Positions 47,776 to 62,700 of a stretch of DNA of 64,000 nt are shown here, in pieces. The notes below the pieces were generated by a model, which did not search any database, was not told the DNA's origin, and saw only the letters and a program-made list of their open reading frames with translations. Origin of the DNA: Neodiprion pinetum. Taxonomy: Eukaryota; Arthropoda; Insecta; Hymenoptera; Diprionidae. The DNA lies in contig NC_060233.1 in the NCBI RefSeq assembly GCF_021155775.2, positions 30,535,077 to 30,599,076 of the forward strand. The letters are read 5' to 3'. The translations under genes were made by a program, and so were the position numbers. Each line of letters starts with the position of its first letter. Positions within the stretch are counted from its first letter, which is position 1.

Positions 47776-50484
47776 GAATCGTGAGATCGATGCTTTTACG
47801 ATACCAATCATAGAGTGGAAATTGCGAAGGAAAAAATGAACAGATTCTCCGCCCTTCTTTCGAACCACCACATCCCGATACGTGGTATAACATGAAATTC
47901 ATTATACCCACGGTGATGGCTTACGGGCACTTTGCAATCAGTTTGATACACCGAAGCGTATAACTTTCACGGGGCGCAGGTTAAGCCAGGATTGTCCTGC
48001 ATCGGGTTAGCGTCCATAACACACGGGTATGAAACCCCGCAACAGGCGTCAGCCCCGCGTTTGTTGCTGACCATTTTCCCGCCACTTCAAAGGAACGTAG
48101 GGAGGGTGAAACCGAGTAGCGCATTTCGAAATTCAATTACTCTCCACGTGCGTGTAGTGATAATGGAAAATTGAGGAAATATGCAAATTGAAAAAAGAGC
48201 CACGAAACGGGGGCTGCGGGGGAATACCGCGCGTAAATGATTAAGCCTTGAAAAACCAACGAGAGCTGATTCGAAAAACCGCATTGAAAGAAAATTCTTA
48301 TTAACGATGGTACGAAATACAGTCCCCTGGGGGGGGGGGGGGCGGTGGAGATTTTTTTGTCGAAACCACTCGCCAAATTATAATGCGATTAACTAGAGAA
48401 TTATTGGTGTGGTTGAAAATATTTTTATAGTTGGCCTCACAATGCAGGAAATACATTGTAAAATTTAGTATCTCGAACCATGGAGAGACGGTAGTCAAAA
48501 GCATTCTTAATTTGCGGTAATCACAAAAAAAAAGAAAAAAAAATACGAACAGTCAAGTTAAACATACTATAGTCAATATTTTTAGTATTTATATAGTTAG
48601 TTGCATAATTAGTATACTATTTTTGACGTCTTCGCGTTGTTAGTTCAAGCTGACGTTGATTTGTTGTGGACCTAATCGAAAATACAGTGAAGTTTCATCA
48701 TAAAATTTGTCGACTGAACTATAAATTTTGAACTCTAGAAACTTTCAGCTCTTTGTAAAAAAAAAAAGTAGAATAAAAAGAAAATGAAAATAAAATAAGA
48801 ATTTCTCTCGGTGTGGAAAAACTCGGAAAATGAATTATAATCAAGCACGTGAACTAATTAAAACTCAGTTCAGCGGAAAACAATGTTGTTTTATCATCAA
48901 ATGCCATGAAACCATGGCAGTTACGCAAGTCTGGTAATTGAAATTAAAACCTATCACAGGGCAAAGAGCTGGAAAGTGTAAGATATAGCTTGCGAACCTC
49001 TGGACCATGACTATTGTTCAGAGCAATTTCATCTCCGGTTATTTTCCGGTCATCTTGGTCAGCTACACGGGGCGGAGGATGGGTTCTGACTCATTCGTAC
49101 AAACACCGTAATATCGTACCCATTTCACGTATTACGTACTTCGTATTTACACATACATGCTCCAAGTATGAAGAGAACTGATTGGCAATCTGTTCAGTTT
49201 GCCCAGTACCGCTACAGTTTTAATCAACCTCAGCTGACGCTTAATCAGTCTCTGATAGCGCGATTATGGCTGTGATTTCCACCGCGGATTATCAACCAGC
49301 TGCCACGGCACCCTTGCCTGTATGCTACGTTCCTGGTTGATGAATTATACGAAATTGGTATCGAAAGAAAGACCGTGCTTTAGTGATTTTTTTTTTTCTG
49401 TGCAATTAGTAACGACTGTGAGGACCTTATTCATCCGCTGAACTGATTTTAGAACTTGCATACCTGTAATCAGTTCAGCTTGAATTATCGTCCGATGGAT
49501 TGTAATATTGTAGATTATTTTTACAATGCTGTTTGTTTTTGGCATATACTCAACGGAAGTAAAAAAATGTTTTGAATTTTATCACCGGAATGTATTCAAG
49601 TTAATTTTTCTCTTGTTCGTTTACAAGTCTGATGATCTGATGTAAGTTTCTTTTTCAACCTGATCAGACGAATCCCGTGTTATTTGAGAAGCTATTTGAT
49701 CCACTTACAAAACGCGAATGTGGGACTGTTTTGTTTTTACTATGCCAATGTCGCTTAAAACCACGTCAAAGTGATTAATGTACAATCTTACGATGAGATT
49801 ATATGGCAAGTTGTATGTATGAAACGTATGTACTGTTAACAGAATCCCTCGAAATCGGTGTTTCCTCAATCAAAGTCGGAACCCCTTTTCATCGTCTGTC
49901 CAGAAAAGTTGGAATTCTCCTGAGAATATCTGTCACGAGGTTTTACAAAGCGCTTACATTTATAAAGCTGGCTGAAACGAATGGAATATAGAAATAAAAA
50001 TACAAATAACCGTATTGTATAGAACCCCATAATACATGAGAAGGAAAATGAAGTGTAATAAGATAAAGTAATTGATGCGGCTTCAAAGAGACTCGGAGAA
50101 GTATTTAGATAAATTGACAGAATTTTGAGTAACGTGGATTAAAAATTTGAAACTTTTGTGATAATTTGAAACTTGTTTGTCGGTAAAAGTAAAACTGAAC
50201 AGAATAGAATCTTAGAATAGAAAGTAGAGGTATAGAAAAGGGGAAATATTTGTTAGCGATTTTGAACTGAGAACAATAATAAATATGCACAAAGCCATTG
50301 CTCGAGAATATTATATTATGCATATAAATTATAATCGATCGATTTTGAACAAAAAGCGAACTATTCTTGAGTAAACAAAGCGGTCTGGTATCCGCAATAT
50401 ATTTTGGCATATTTTCAACATTTCTCTAACTGGAAGAATGTTTCTTATTCCAGCGTAAGATGCCGAGGATCGATGGAACAAAGT

Positions 50485-50700
50485 AACGGCCGAATAGCGG
50501 AACGGGGGATCGGTCGAACGGAGGAACGGAGGAATCGGAGGAATCGGAGAAACCGGGGAACGGGGGAACGAAGGAACAGAGAAACGGGGGAATCCGTGGA
50601 TCTGAAGGAAGGCACGGAACGGAACAGAGAGATAAACGGGGGAACGGAAGGAACGGAGGAACGAAGGGACGTGCCTGAGTGGGGATCGAGGGGGATTCGA
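50485..50700 (+). repeat. Purine-rich degenerate minisatellite
   Basis: About 200 bp of 8-10 bp units such as GGGGGAACG, GGAGGAACG and GGAGGAATC. The opposite strand yields a 175-residue Pro/Ser-rich frame that is a by-product. Confidence 0.8.
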
Positions 50701-52249
50701 GGTCGGCTAAAGAGCTAGCCGCGGATCTGTCCTGTGAGATCCTTGAGTCGACGAGGATGCGACGGACGAAGTTCCCGGACCTCGCAGAGGCCGGGTAAAC
50801 GGATTGCGGAAAGTTGCCGGGTCGGTGGGGGCGATGAAAGGGGCGAATCAGCCGAGGGGGGAAAGTCAAACAGAAGATTGTTACCGCGGATCTTCGTGAT
50901 TTGATTTCGGTTAGTTTACCGAAAAACATCAGCCCTGTTTCTTTTGGCAACACGTCCCGCAGGCTGCGGTCGACGCTGACGCCAAAGCCGCCGTCGCCTG
51001 GCTCTCTCCGACTCTAATGAATCTATCCCGAACTTCTTCTCGTCTTCTCGTCTCCTCGTTTTCACTTCCCCATCCCCTTTGCAACCCTTCGGAACTCCCA
51101 CATCTCCTCGGCTCCCCTTCTTCTTCTTCTTTTTCTTATTTTTCCTTGGGAGCTTCTTCTCGTACGGCAACCTCGATTGTCTTATCGAAGTTTCAAATTA
51201 TTTCACTGTCTGGGCCAGGCTTTCCTGCATCCTCGCGTCGTCCTCTCCCTCCGCCTCCTTTCCTTCCTCGGACGATCCTGTCGGGTTGAATTTTTACTCA
51301 TCGTCGGGCAGCTGCTGCCTTTGTCAGCGGCACGGCTCGGCGCCCCGGCGTTTTCGGGAAAACGGTCTGTTATCACGCTTTTTCGTATAAAGTTACAGCT
51401 GGAAAAAGCCCGTCTCAAAGTCAGTTAGTCGGAAGTTTTTGATGCAAATTGCGCGAATATGAATGAAAGATGCTGTCTTTCCGATCTCGCCACTTTCACG
51501 AGTGACTTTTCACGAAACGAAACGAATGCTGGTCCAGACAAAAAACAAATGGCGTCTGTAATTGACACGACGTAAAATTCGGCACCGTGGGGAGCATCGG
51601 GTGGCACTAATCGTCGGTGTTGTCACCGGTTGCATTCAGAAGTCACGCGAACCCTCGAAACATCGGGCAATTCAGTCGCCTCTTTTTATCTCTTGAGAAA
51701 CTGCGACGACGGTTTGTCTTGTCTCAGACGCTCCGAACCAACCCCATTAATTAGAACCCCTATACACGCCAGATGTCGTCAGCCGGGCAAGAACCTTGAT
51801 GGACGCAAGACCGAAATTCTATTTCCAAACACGCACCGTAAGCCTGATCTCTGATTTACTTCAAGCGATGTGCGCGGTTTTTGAAATCGGCGTAAATACA
51901 TTCAGAGCATCAAATATTCTCGATAAATTATGCCGAGTTAGAATTGCAGGGATCTTAGCTCCAGATTTTTCCGACCTCTGACGTGTTTGAAAATTTATTT
52001 ATTCGAGCGGAAATTTTTTGGAATCTAGACTCGCAAATTTTTACACAATTCGGATACAAGTCAAACCGTGCGACATTGAGCTTGAAAAACTTGAATCGTA
52101 CGGACAGTTTCTAAGTCACCTAAAAAGTTCAGCTAAATTCGGGAATCTTCATTACAATACAAATGTATCTTCATGCGTTACTGGTCGTTTTTTTTTTTGT
52201 AAAGTGTGAGAATTTAGCATACGATATTTATTCGCTGATTTTACTCTGG

Positions 52250-52550
52250 AAAAAAGTTGTAAAATTTTTAAAATTACTGGGATATTGCGCTGTCAAATTT
52301 GCTGGTAATAACCAATCTACATATACCTGTAATGCACTTGTATGGTGGCCGATTCGCATTGTTTTAGAATTTAAAAAATTTATACCGAACAATCGAACAA
52401 ACAATATTGCATTGTCATCCAGGTCCAAGCTATGTTTAAAATTTCAAATCTCCAGCTCATCGGGAAGATAGTTTAAAATCGATTGCAAAATTTGTACCGA
52501 ACAGACAAACAAACAAACAGACAAGAAAGCGAGTTAATAAAAACGTGGTG
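52250..52550 (+). repeat. Possible non-LTR retrotransposon 3' tail
   Basis: The stretch ...CAGGTCCAAGC...AAATTTCAAATCTCCAGCTC, followed by CCGAACAGACAAACAAACAA, CAGACAAGAAAGCGAG and AATAAAAACGTGG, has the texture of RTE-like LINE 3' ends in arthropods (PAS-like line, then a CAGACAAAC array). Recognised from general pattern only; no RT sequence is present. Confidence 0.3.
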
Positions 52551-54918
52551 AATTCCAATACAACGAAAGAGTTGTTTCCGAATTTGGTAGACTCAAATCC
52601 TGTTGCTTCTGTTCCTTTTAAGCTTTTACATGTCATTTTGTTTCTTTGAGCAATGATTCTCCCGTCACGTCACCGAAACATCTGTTACCGATCAGGCATA
52701 AAATTGATTCGATGAATCAGACACTCAGTGGTCCGAGGAAAGATAAGAATCAGGACTATTCTACGCCCCGCAGAAATGGCTGTAGAATTCGACTGGATCC
52801 CTGCTGGTAGAACGCGTGCGAGTTCGCCGATCTAACGTGACTCGTAATTCATGGGGAAAGGTCCAGTCCCTTCACCTTCTACAACCCGACTGATACAGAG
52901 TGCCTATGAGAGGCCAGGAATTTATGAGCCGCACCGATACACGAAGGCTGGAGAATTTCAGCGCGTGTTACCCTCCAGAGGATCCTGATCCTGCGGGTAT
53001 AAATAATACAGACGCGCTGTATTTCTAAATTCACGGTTCTTTATACTCGGAGAAAAGGGAGATCAGTTATTGTAATAACCCGGGAAATCGTTGAATCACT
53101 TTTCGCGAGATTTCTGGATTTTGTGGACGGGACAATAACTCGAAAATCGATTATCTGACGTAATGGATAAAATTTGACTGCTCATTCAAACTTGTAGAAC
53201 TGATCAGATTTTTGCGGGGAATCGGTCGGGCCATCTCTACATTTTTTAAGAGTATCAAAATTCTTATTATTATTTTTAAAAATTATGGGAACAGTGGACG
53301 GTTCTAGGACTCGTCGTTTTTGATATTCAATATTGTCTTGATAATTGTAAAAGTTGGATCTCGTTTTTTCAACGATCCGGTGTGAGGTTCGCCCCAGTCA
53401 TTAGAAACAAAATGAATTACAGGGTGAATATCTTCGGGAAATCGTTTGTAAAAATACCAATTGTAACGTAATTGAATATAAAAATCAAATAAGCCATCGG
53501 TAATATTTTCACGTCGATAATCATCTTTGAAAAAGGTGTACAGATGAATAAACAGAAAGATAAGTCGATATTAGCAGAAGTTACTTCCACCCCAAATGCT
53601 ACACCTTTCTTTTCACGCAATTCTGATAAAGTAAAAAAAAAAAAAAATAAAAAAAAAAAAAACTGGAGGTGGAGAGAAAAATAAGAACCGAGTGAAATGA
53701 ATAATTGTTTTTAAACGATTCGCTGAACCAGTGAAAGCGAATCGAAACTCCAATTCTTGACCGAGTTCATTGGTTGCGATAATGATGTACCGGTATATAG
53801 GTAATCATAATGTATATAAAACGTGAAATTAGTATTTATATACAGATTCATTCCTCTTTCTCTTTCACGCTGTCGGTGCTTGTGAACCGAATCGCGAATA
53901 TCCACCGGCTAGTACCTACTCTTTTTTAGAATAATTGCAACTGAGGGAAGGGATGATTGAGGGGTTGAAAATGACCAGGGAGAAATCTCAAGGGGAATTA
54001 ATCTGCCAGCGCGAAATGACGGTCAGTGCCAATTTTTCGAGGGGATAGTGGGTACAATGAGCTGTTTGAAAACGAAGGTAAACACAAAAAAAAAAAAATC
54101 GACAATTTTCAAAACGATTTTCAAACATTACTGGTCGACTGTTTGTAATGAAAACTTGTTACACGCCGCGAATAATCTCTGGATTATATAATACTTAGTG
54201 CCGAATTTTCGGTCTTTTCAGCTGTACCGATTGATTATCATTAATGTAGAGTTTGGTAGAAGTTTCTTAAACTTCTCACACTGCACAGAAAGTGGTTATG
54301 TATAATAATATATTGCCCAAAGTTAAAGACAGGTCATTAATTTGATTTTCTTTCGAACCAACGTTTTCCACAATGCGAAATCTACATCTTAAGGAACAAC
54401 TAATTTCGGCGTTTGGTCCTGCCTAAAGAAATACGTCGACCATTTTATTGCCACCGCTTCCGTCTCGTCCCTCCCTCTTTCCTTTTCCTCGTCTATATCT
54501 TCTATTCTTATATACCCAGCGTTATCAGTTTCACAGGCAGGAATTCTATAAATTCATTTCTTTCACTCCCTCATAGTGGGAAAAAAAAGTATTGAAAGCT
54601 AAACAAAAAACAAATAATACGTACCCATCGTGTGAGTCTTACAAGGATTTAAAAAGTACCGACGATCAGATCAAATTGGATCGAGACAATTGCATTCGTT
54701 GTAATCAAGCAGATTTTAAGAATCACAAATTTCACTCACAAACAAATCTGTTATCACTAATTCTACAACGATTTCTATACTTAGTCAACCGTTAGGTCGT
54801 CGATGAAATTATTTCACAAATCGGTTTCAAATCTGTTGATAATAACATGAACGCGATATCAGAAAAATAAGGTGCTTAATGTCTGTAACTTATATAATAA
54901 TTCTGCATACCTCGTTAT

Positions 54919-54945
54919 AACAATAATAATAATAATAATAATGAC

Positions 54946-54978
<33 letters not shown>
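54919..54978 (+). repeat. (AAT)n microsatellite
   Basis: AATAAT repeat with a single TGAC interruption at 54942. Confidence 0.95.
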
Positions 54979-54981
<3 letters not shown>

Positions 54982-55159
54982 TTAAATAAAACTTGGAAGA
55001 AAATTTGAATTTTTTGCTCAAGTTTCACGGTCTTCAAATTTAAATCACGGATTGACTTGGTTTGTTATTTTCAAGCTTATGTTTCGCAGTGTTTCTACCG
55101 AACGCTTTTCACTGCAAAGCCGTTGATTTTAACAAGAAAAGGGGGTGAGTGAGTGGGGA

Positions 55160-55174
55160 GGGGGGGGGGGGGGG
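55160..55174 (+). repeat. 15-base poly-G run
   Basis: Homopolymer within a G/A-rich stretch (55140-55190). Similar shorter runs occur at 36557-36567 and 48329-48342, plus poly-C at 4281-4290. Confidence 0.9.
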
Positions 55175-56390
55175 TGGAGGAGGGGGATTTAAGTCCGCAG
55201 GAATGAGTTATTAGATAGCTGGTACAGATGTAATCTCGCGGAGGAGAGTCAAGGCGAAGATCTACTCGGCCGATAAAATTTCCGAGAGCCAGAATTTCCC
55301 GCCGCGTTTCTCCCGCGCTTTATATACGTTGTGGTATATATCTATATATACGTATGTATACGTATACGTAGGAACGGCTGGGTTTCTCCGTCTGCTGGAA
55401 GAGGAAAGGAGAGAACCGCCGCGGCTGGCCAAGTGGTTCAGTTATTTAAATCGGAGATTTATCGGGCTCAAAACGAATTCTGGTTGGCAGGAAAACCGCC
55501 GCCCGCCCCGCCGCTTCTCCGCATACACATCTATTATATACATATAGGTGTGTATGATATATATACGTGTGTGTGTGTATACGGAAACATATATGTGCAC
55601 ATCCAAGGTGTGAAACGGCGTCCGCGATCTTCTCCAACGATTTTTGCGCCGGTTTTTTCGCCCTCGTGCAACTCGGCTCTCTTTAACCCTGTACGGTTCC
55701 ATTTCCACCGACACTTCAGTCGCCACTTCAAATCCACTTTTCTTGGGACAAGACGGTAGTATCTTCCGGATTTACGGTCGGAAAACTTTCAACCCTGTTA
55801 CTTTTTCTGGCAGCTCCACCTCAACCCTTTTCCACCCTTCGCTACCTTCACGTACCTTTAGCCTCTGCCATTTTTGCTTTATGTTATATATAAACGAAAC
55901 TAAGCAATATGAACGCCCGGTCGAACGATCGAACTCGAAGTTTCTCTCAAAGTTTTAGCTGCCCAAGTCTCCGTATATGTAATATACCACACGTGCTGGG
56001 GTTTTTCTCCTATTCTGTACCTACATCCAGATGTTGCGAATTAACGCCTCCAGCCGATTCGCGATACAGTTGGAAACATTTGTGATACGCTGTGCTTTGT
56101 ATTTGCAGTATTTTGGATGCAGGGAGTTGGATATGAGAAAAAGGGTCAAACGCGATACGAATATTGGATCATATTTTCATAGCCTTAAATTTTAACGAAA
56201 GTTCGAACGCACAGTATCGATGAATTTTACGAACCTCTATATTTTCGCGGTAATTTCCAAATTGACGAGATGCGTCAACGAGCAGGAAAAACAGTTTTTT
56301 CGCGATACTTTTCGTCACCGTGAAAAGGGATGAGTCTAACGGCCTGCCCGACAATTATATTTTAATAAACAAATAAACTGGGGAATACAT

Positions 56391-56727
56391 AATCGTTTGT
56401 TTAGAAAAAGTAACAATGAGAAAGAAGTATAGGTTTGTCGGTAAAACATTGAAAATCCATTCATTTCCGGCTGAACCGAAATTTCAACTTAAACGGGACA
56501 ATTTTTCATGCCCATTGTTTGATTGTAAAATCCTTTAAGGTTCAAATTTTTGCAATCATGCTTTTTACGAGATGATTGCACGAGTTTGTCGGACATACCG
56601 ATATACAGACCGACGTTTTTCTCAAAACCTGTTGTTTGGGTCCTAGAGTTTCGGAAACATAAATATTCGTTGAGAATAGAAATACCAATACTTTTCTCAT
56701 ATCACCCAAGGTTACGCAGAGTAAAAA
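56391..56727 (+). repeat. Dispersed repeat family B, copy 3
   Basis: About 337 bp. Contains GGTTTGTCGGTAAAAC, ATGCCCATTGTTTGATTGTA, GAGTTTGTCGGACATACC and the terminal CTCATATCACCCAAGG with AGAGTAAAAAA. It lies outside the Dpr-like gene, so the family is genome-wide rather than local. Confidence 0.65.
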
Positions 56728-59700
56728 ATGGGGAAATGTATCGACGCAAAACTACTCGAAACTTATCGACTGATAAATAACACAGAATCTTAATAACGAA
56801 TCAGAATTAGAGCGAAAAGAGATGCAGCATAATTGCAGCACAACGATTATCAAATTCATATCAACGTGTCATGTTTTTGCATCTAAGTTAGAATAATAAA
56901 TTTGTATTTCTTGTTGGAAAATTTTTTATTCCTGACGGAGATGTTTAATTTCGATCCAGTAGTATGAAGTTTTTTCATTCGACGAAAACCTCGAACAGAA
57001 ATGTAATTTTACGAGTTGCGCAGAATCAAAAGGTAATAACTATTGCGACAATAACCATTTTCATTTCTCTTTCATTCGTTTTTAGGTCATCAACTTCGCG
57101 ATACATTTCGCTCGTACGAACAGCCCGAATGTATCGCTGAATTCGCCGGACAATTGGGTACCTGTAGATACAATCGGGTCTGCGCTGAAATCTCGTTGAC
57201 AATACGATCGCATGTGAAAATAATAAAGATAAAGTCAAAACGATGAAAAAATGCTAAAAAAAAAAAAACAGATACAACGCAAAATACATCATAAAACGGT
57301 ATGAAATAAATGAAACCGTTGATAAAAACACCGAGGGCAAAATCTACCGCAATAACTGACGATTCGTCCGGCTCAATTGCTTCCTCGTTCGCTGCATTCG
57401 TCATTTCACCCGATTTCCTGATAGAAACATTTCTGTTTATCCCATTGAAAATGGATTTGTTGCAATGTAACAATTATACTAATAAAAAAAAAAATTTTAC
57501 AGTAGTCCATACTCAATTTGCTCGCGGTTATCACAGTTTTAAATCCGTTTGTAGGGTTTAAATAAGTTTTTCCTTAAACAAGGCCTTAAATTCAATTCAT
57601 TTTTGCATCAACGATAAATAATGGTAACAGTTACGCGAAAAGAAACATAGCGCGAGTGACTATGATAAAAAAAAAAAAAATTAATACCTAACATATGGTC
57701 ATAGATTTTACGGTTACAGCAACAACACTCGTGCTCATTTTATACCCAGAATTACATATTTTGGCTGTGGTAAAACATGCACGTAGTTAAAAACTGCGTA
57801 CATAGTCGTATACCGTAGCTACAGAAATTTCTCTCGTCGCAGACTATCGAAGCGAATTTGTCGTCGTTATTCAAGTGGGTGGTTGTAATGTTTATGGTAG
57901 ATGAGTGGGATTAGAGTTAGCGATAAAGAGTAGCGGCTCGTAACTCGGTGGTACGTAAGGCGTAAAAGTGACGATGACGATGACGCGACGCTGGTAATAA
58001 TCATGATGGTACAGCGACACGGTGACAGCCACGCGAATTTCATCTTCATTTACAATTCCAGAAGGCAGCAGAATTCATCGCGGATGATGTTTCCCTCTTC
58101 CGTGAATAATGAATATTGAATTAACGCCCGCGTTACGCCCAGCTCCTCTGTCGCTGATCCCTGCAGGATGCTAGCTGCTATATATGTATACAGGTATATA
58201 GGATACGCGATAGAGTTGCTGTAATATAAAGCCCAAAGAATCGTCTCTGTGTTTTCCTCACAGCGGAGTCGCTTTTACTTCGTCGGAATTCAGTGCAAAA
58301 TTTGTCAAATGAAATTTGACAATTACTACAAGAGATTTGAAATTCCGTCAGGTTTTTTTACTCGCGGTTGAAATCTTGTATCTCTGGTATTCACTCGTTA
58401 TAATTAGAATATGCGGAATTATAAATTTGAGCCAATTTTTCAACATACAATTTCATTAATTCGCGCTGCAACGGTAAATTGTTGGTCGAAATTTTATTCT
58501 GAATACAGGAAGAAATTGTTTGACTCAAAAGTAAGGCTCCACTTTCTCCGGTATCAAAAGTCAGTTTTTATCATCTCGCATCAGTCGTTTTGAATCAGAA
58601 TTAATTGGATTTTAAAAAATCATAAAAATTCGAAATTAAATTCAATTCTCAATAGCAACTAATTCCAACGAATTTACGCCATTACCTGTAGTAAAACCAG
58701 TATTTGTATAAAATAATATTCAAACCGCGAGAGTAACGTTCTTCTCTCTCCATCTCTCTATTTTATTTCTCGTACGGGTAATTGTCGGTCAGAAAAAAAT
58801 GAAATGCCTGCAGGGTGATTTCATTTCAATCCGACACCCCGTCCAAACGCACTTACGTACATCGATACAATTTTTTTGCGAACTGTTAGCAAATATGTTT
58901 TTCATTGGATAAGTGCGCGTGAGTGGATACGATAAGAACTCGTGAAAGTAGAGATTTCGAGTTTTTATTCCAAGCCCCGGAGATCTCCGTTGACGGTGCG
59001 GTTAGCTGGCCGCGAAGTACTGCGGATTTTCATTTACCGCCCCCTGTGCGTTGCCTGTCCGATTTCAGTGAAGGTGCGCAGGCAGGTAGACGCGATTTAA
59101 ATAAGCAAACCGATAAAGGCTGGACGTTATTTTTATTCGAATGCCCAGCGTGGCGCGGATACATCGGGAAATAACGCCCCGGTTGAGCTTTATGTACGGA
59201 TTTTTCATTGAGCTCAACCTAGCTCGGCGCACTTGTCCATCGCTCGTTTCTCTTACGAGCACCCGAGCAGCGGCTGCGAGGATACAAAGCCGTCTCATTC
59301 ATATACAAGTGCGGCCTGGCTTAGCGCGCCAAGAGCACGCGAATAAATGCACGCCTCCGTGTGCACGCGTGTTTATTACCCACACGAACGAAACACGTAT
59401 TCGAGGTACGTTGCAGAGCGGTGAAAAGCCTTTGAAAAATGGCACCCTCCCCTCTTCTGCCTCCAGTACTCTCTGCCACACACGCGCTTTAACGCCCTCA
59501 GGATTAACCAATGTTCTACATTGTCCTTACAACGCAACCGGCAGCGAGAGCTTTTAATGTGTGGGAAATTCATCCGCGATAATTGATGCGATACCTAATA
59601 TGTTGCATTAAATTCTTACATGCGACGAATGGTGATTGAAATTTTTTTCAAAGCTCGAAACGAGTATGGGAACAATCTAGTAGATACCCTGAATTTTTTT

Positions 59701-62700
59701 TTATCCTAGTTCACGTGCCGCCCGATAGATGACTAGACGCGGTCAAACTCTCCCGCGGTAAAAGTTTGCTCGGCCTAGTTAGTTGAGAATTAATCAACTC
59801 TGGAAATGTCCCCCCAACGTGATAGAAATGAATTTGTACAAAATGGAGAAAACGCAATCGCAATCATTGACGTAGAGTTGAGTATATGTTGAAAAAGAAC
59901 GAGGGCTTTTAAGTTGTTTGATTTTGATCTCAACAATAGTGAGGATAAACATTCACCGCGAGATGTCAAGAATTAGAATACACGTGTCATTGTATCATAG
60001 TGTAAATATTTAAAATGACGAGATTCTGATGATCTCGATTTGAATTTCCAACTCGCTGTGCACAAATTATTAAATTCTTCAGAGGCTGGAATATTGTAAA
60101 CACGGTTTTTTCAAACACGAAACCAGTTTCGAACAAGTTACTCCTACGAAATAAAAGATGAATACAGTTTAGAGCTTATCCTTGTAATTTTTATTTTTAA
60201 AGAATGAAATATTACGAACAATTCATTTTTCGTGGATATATCATAAATTTCCAACAGATTTAATTCATAATATATGGTTGGTTAAATTCACCAACTTTCC
60301 TAAACATGTTACTTCACGTTTTTTACTTGTTTTCGTGCATGTATAAGTTCTTGGTTAAATTTTGTGTCAACTACCGCAAGGTTTGAAATCCACGCTCAGA
60401 CGTTCAGATTCAGTTTCTATCTTTCAAAATTTCACTTTTATGTCTCGTACTTGAGGTATTAAAATTCCAATTCCATAAAGACCAATGTGCAATATTCGAA
60501 GGTCTTTATGATGAAAAAAAAAGTCTAGAAGCATTACCATCGAATGAAACGCATAGAGTTCGATCGATTTGAACATCTCATAAAAAAAACCGTTTCTTGA
60601 CCAAATTGTTGACACCTTAGCCTGTATTATTCGAATTTTCTTAAATTTATTTTTCCCACACAATAGAAAGGTTGATCCATGTGTGAAAAAGAAAATGTCG
60701 TAGATCGAAAGGCTGCGTTTTCCAAAACGGACGTGAGGCGTATAACTGTCTGCTTGATGTAACAGGATCCATTTTTTTTCCTATTTTTTTTTTTTTTTAT
60801 TTTACCTTTACCTCTGAGTGTAAAAGCGATGCGATACGCAGTCCGTGGCTTTACTTGTGATCCCCAGAGTCGGAATTCCCGGGTATATAGCGAAGCTCGT
60901 AATTCGGAGTATGCATAAATAAATACCTGCTTCGCTTTTCAAATTTCAAACGAATGGAACAATGGGGTTGTTACGGCGCAGGCAGTGAAGAGCCACGCGC
61001 CCAAGGCATTGTATAACAATTCACGACCGCATGGGGATGTGGGATATAACGTGAGTAAGCGTGTGTAGACAGAAATTCTGGTGACCGCTTCCATCGCCGA
61101 TGCTCGTTACCAAAACTCTGCGACAAAGAGCAACGGTGAAATTTTTCTCGATAAATTTCGCAAGAATATCATAAGAAGACGTGAAAGTAAGAAATCTGTT
61201 GGTATAAAAAAAAAAAAAAAAGAAACGAAAACATTCTGGAATAGATTATTTAAATGAATTCTTTTTTGAGTGAAATATTCAAGACTCATTTTGTGCTTCT
61301 TTTCAATTTTTTTTAACGATATTTTGCAATTCCTTTTACTGACTCTTAAATTTCTTTGTGATTACAGATAAAATAAAAAATCGATTAAGAAATAGCCCGA
61401 AAACAGTTTTCATTCTCGAGAGAGCGGTTAATTAAGTCTGTTGAAAATTTATCGGTCGGAATAAAGTTATTTGTAGGTTTGACTAAATTCAGTTCAATCA
61501 CGTATCGTATCAGTGAATGCCGCCATGTGTTAGTATTACCTACTTCAGAAATCAAAAATTTTGCATCACGTGTGTCAAAAAAAAAAAAAAAAATTAAGAA
61601 AAAGTATAAATCCAATATGTAGAATCGAATCGTTTCGAAAATTCGAGAGGAATAAGAAGAATCTCGGTGAAACAGAGCGAGAGCAGTAAACTATCGATTT
61701 TCCGAATCCCTTATCGCCGATCGTAGCGAAGACAAGGGATTCACGAGTCTCGGCCGGACTTTTTAACGAACGTGAATTTTTCACGGCGGTAACAATACAA
61801 ACGGTTTTTAATCCAGAGAACCGAGCCCGTGACCGTTAGATTGGCGAAATTAATTATTCGCAAGCGAGCGGTGAGTTCGGGGCGGATGGTTTTTTTTTTT
61901 TTTTTTTATATTTCTTTCTTTCTTTTGGTCCCCCCCTCTTTTTAACCAGAATTATTATCATCATACTTCTTTCATTATATATTTCCGCTGGGTTCTTTAT
62001 TTCCTTTTTATTGCTTTCGGTGTGGCGAGAGATTTGTAATTATTGCTTTCCCTTATATATTATATTATATCCGCGTTGAGAGATTGCGTAGCTGAAAAAC
62101 CCTAATTAAAATTTTCATTCAAGACTCGGCTCGCATAATTGCACGCTTTGTTCAATCCGACCTGCAGAGGACGGTTTATTGTAATCCCGGCTCCTCCCAC
62201 GAGTGTTCCGATTCCCAATAATCAGTACTCGCATCGTCGGATCGACGATGTCAGTTTGTTATCGCGAACAAGAACCCCGGCCAAACAACTCCGAAACAAC
62301 CGTTACGGCGGTTACATGCCTGCCTCCATGTTTTACACAACCGTAAAGTACCCGTCGCATGCCCATACGGTATACGTTCAACGCACAATACGTAGGTAGG
62401 TGCCGATTTTACCTACATACAGTTGCCGCAGATGTTTATTGCCCAACTGCGACGATGTTTTACTCTTCATCGACAGCTCGAGCCATAATTATTATGCAGA
62501 TAACCCCCGCAAGCGTTAACGTTTTGCGTTAAAATTTTTTATCGATTTTTTCCAAAACCAAACGATTCTCTGTTCCGTTCATTCAACATTGCCACGAATT
62601 ACCTCGCTCCGCTAACTTTGTTCATCGGATTTATTTTACAATTTTGAATCGTCGTCTTTCGCCAAAAAGTTAACCTACGCTTGTCGTTTATGCGCAGTGC

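Noticed and set aside
50426..50953. 175-codon minus-strand frame rich in Pro and Ser
   Set aside because: It is the complement of a purine-rich minisatellite; repeats, not selection, keep it open.
59141..59557. 138-codon plus-strand frame
   Set aside because: Overlapped by open antisense frames, no domain or splice evidence, in a GC-richer patch.
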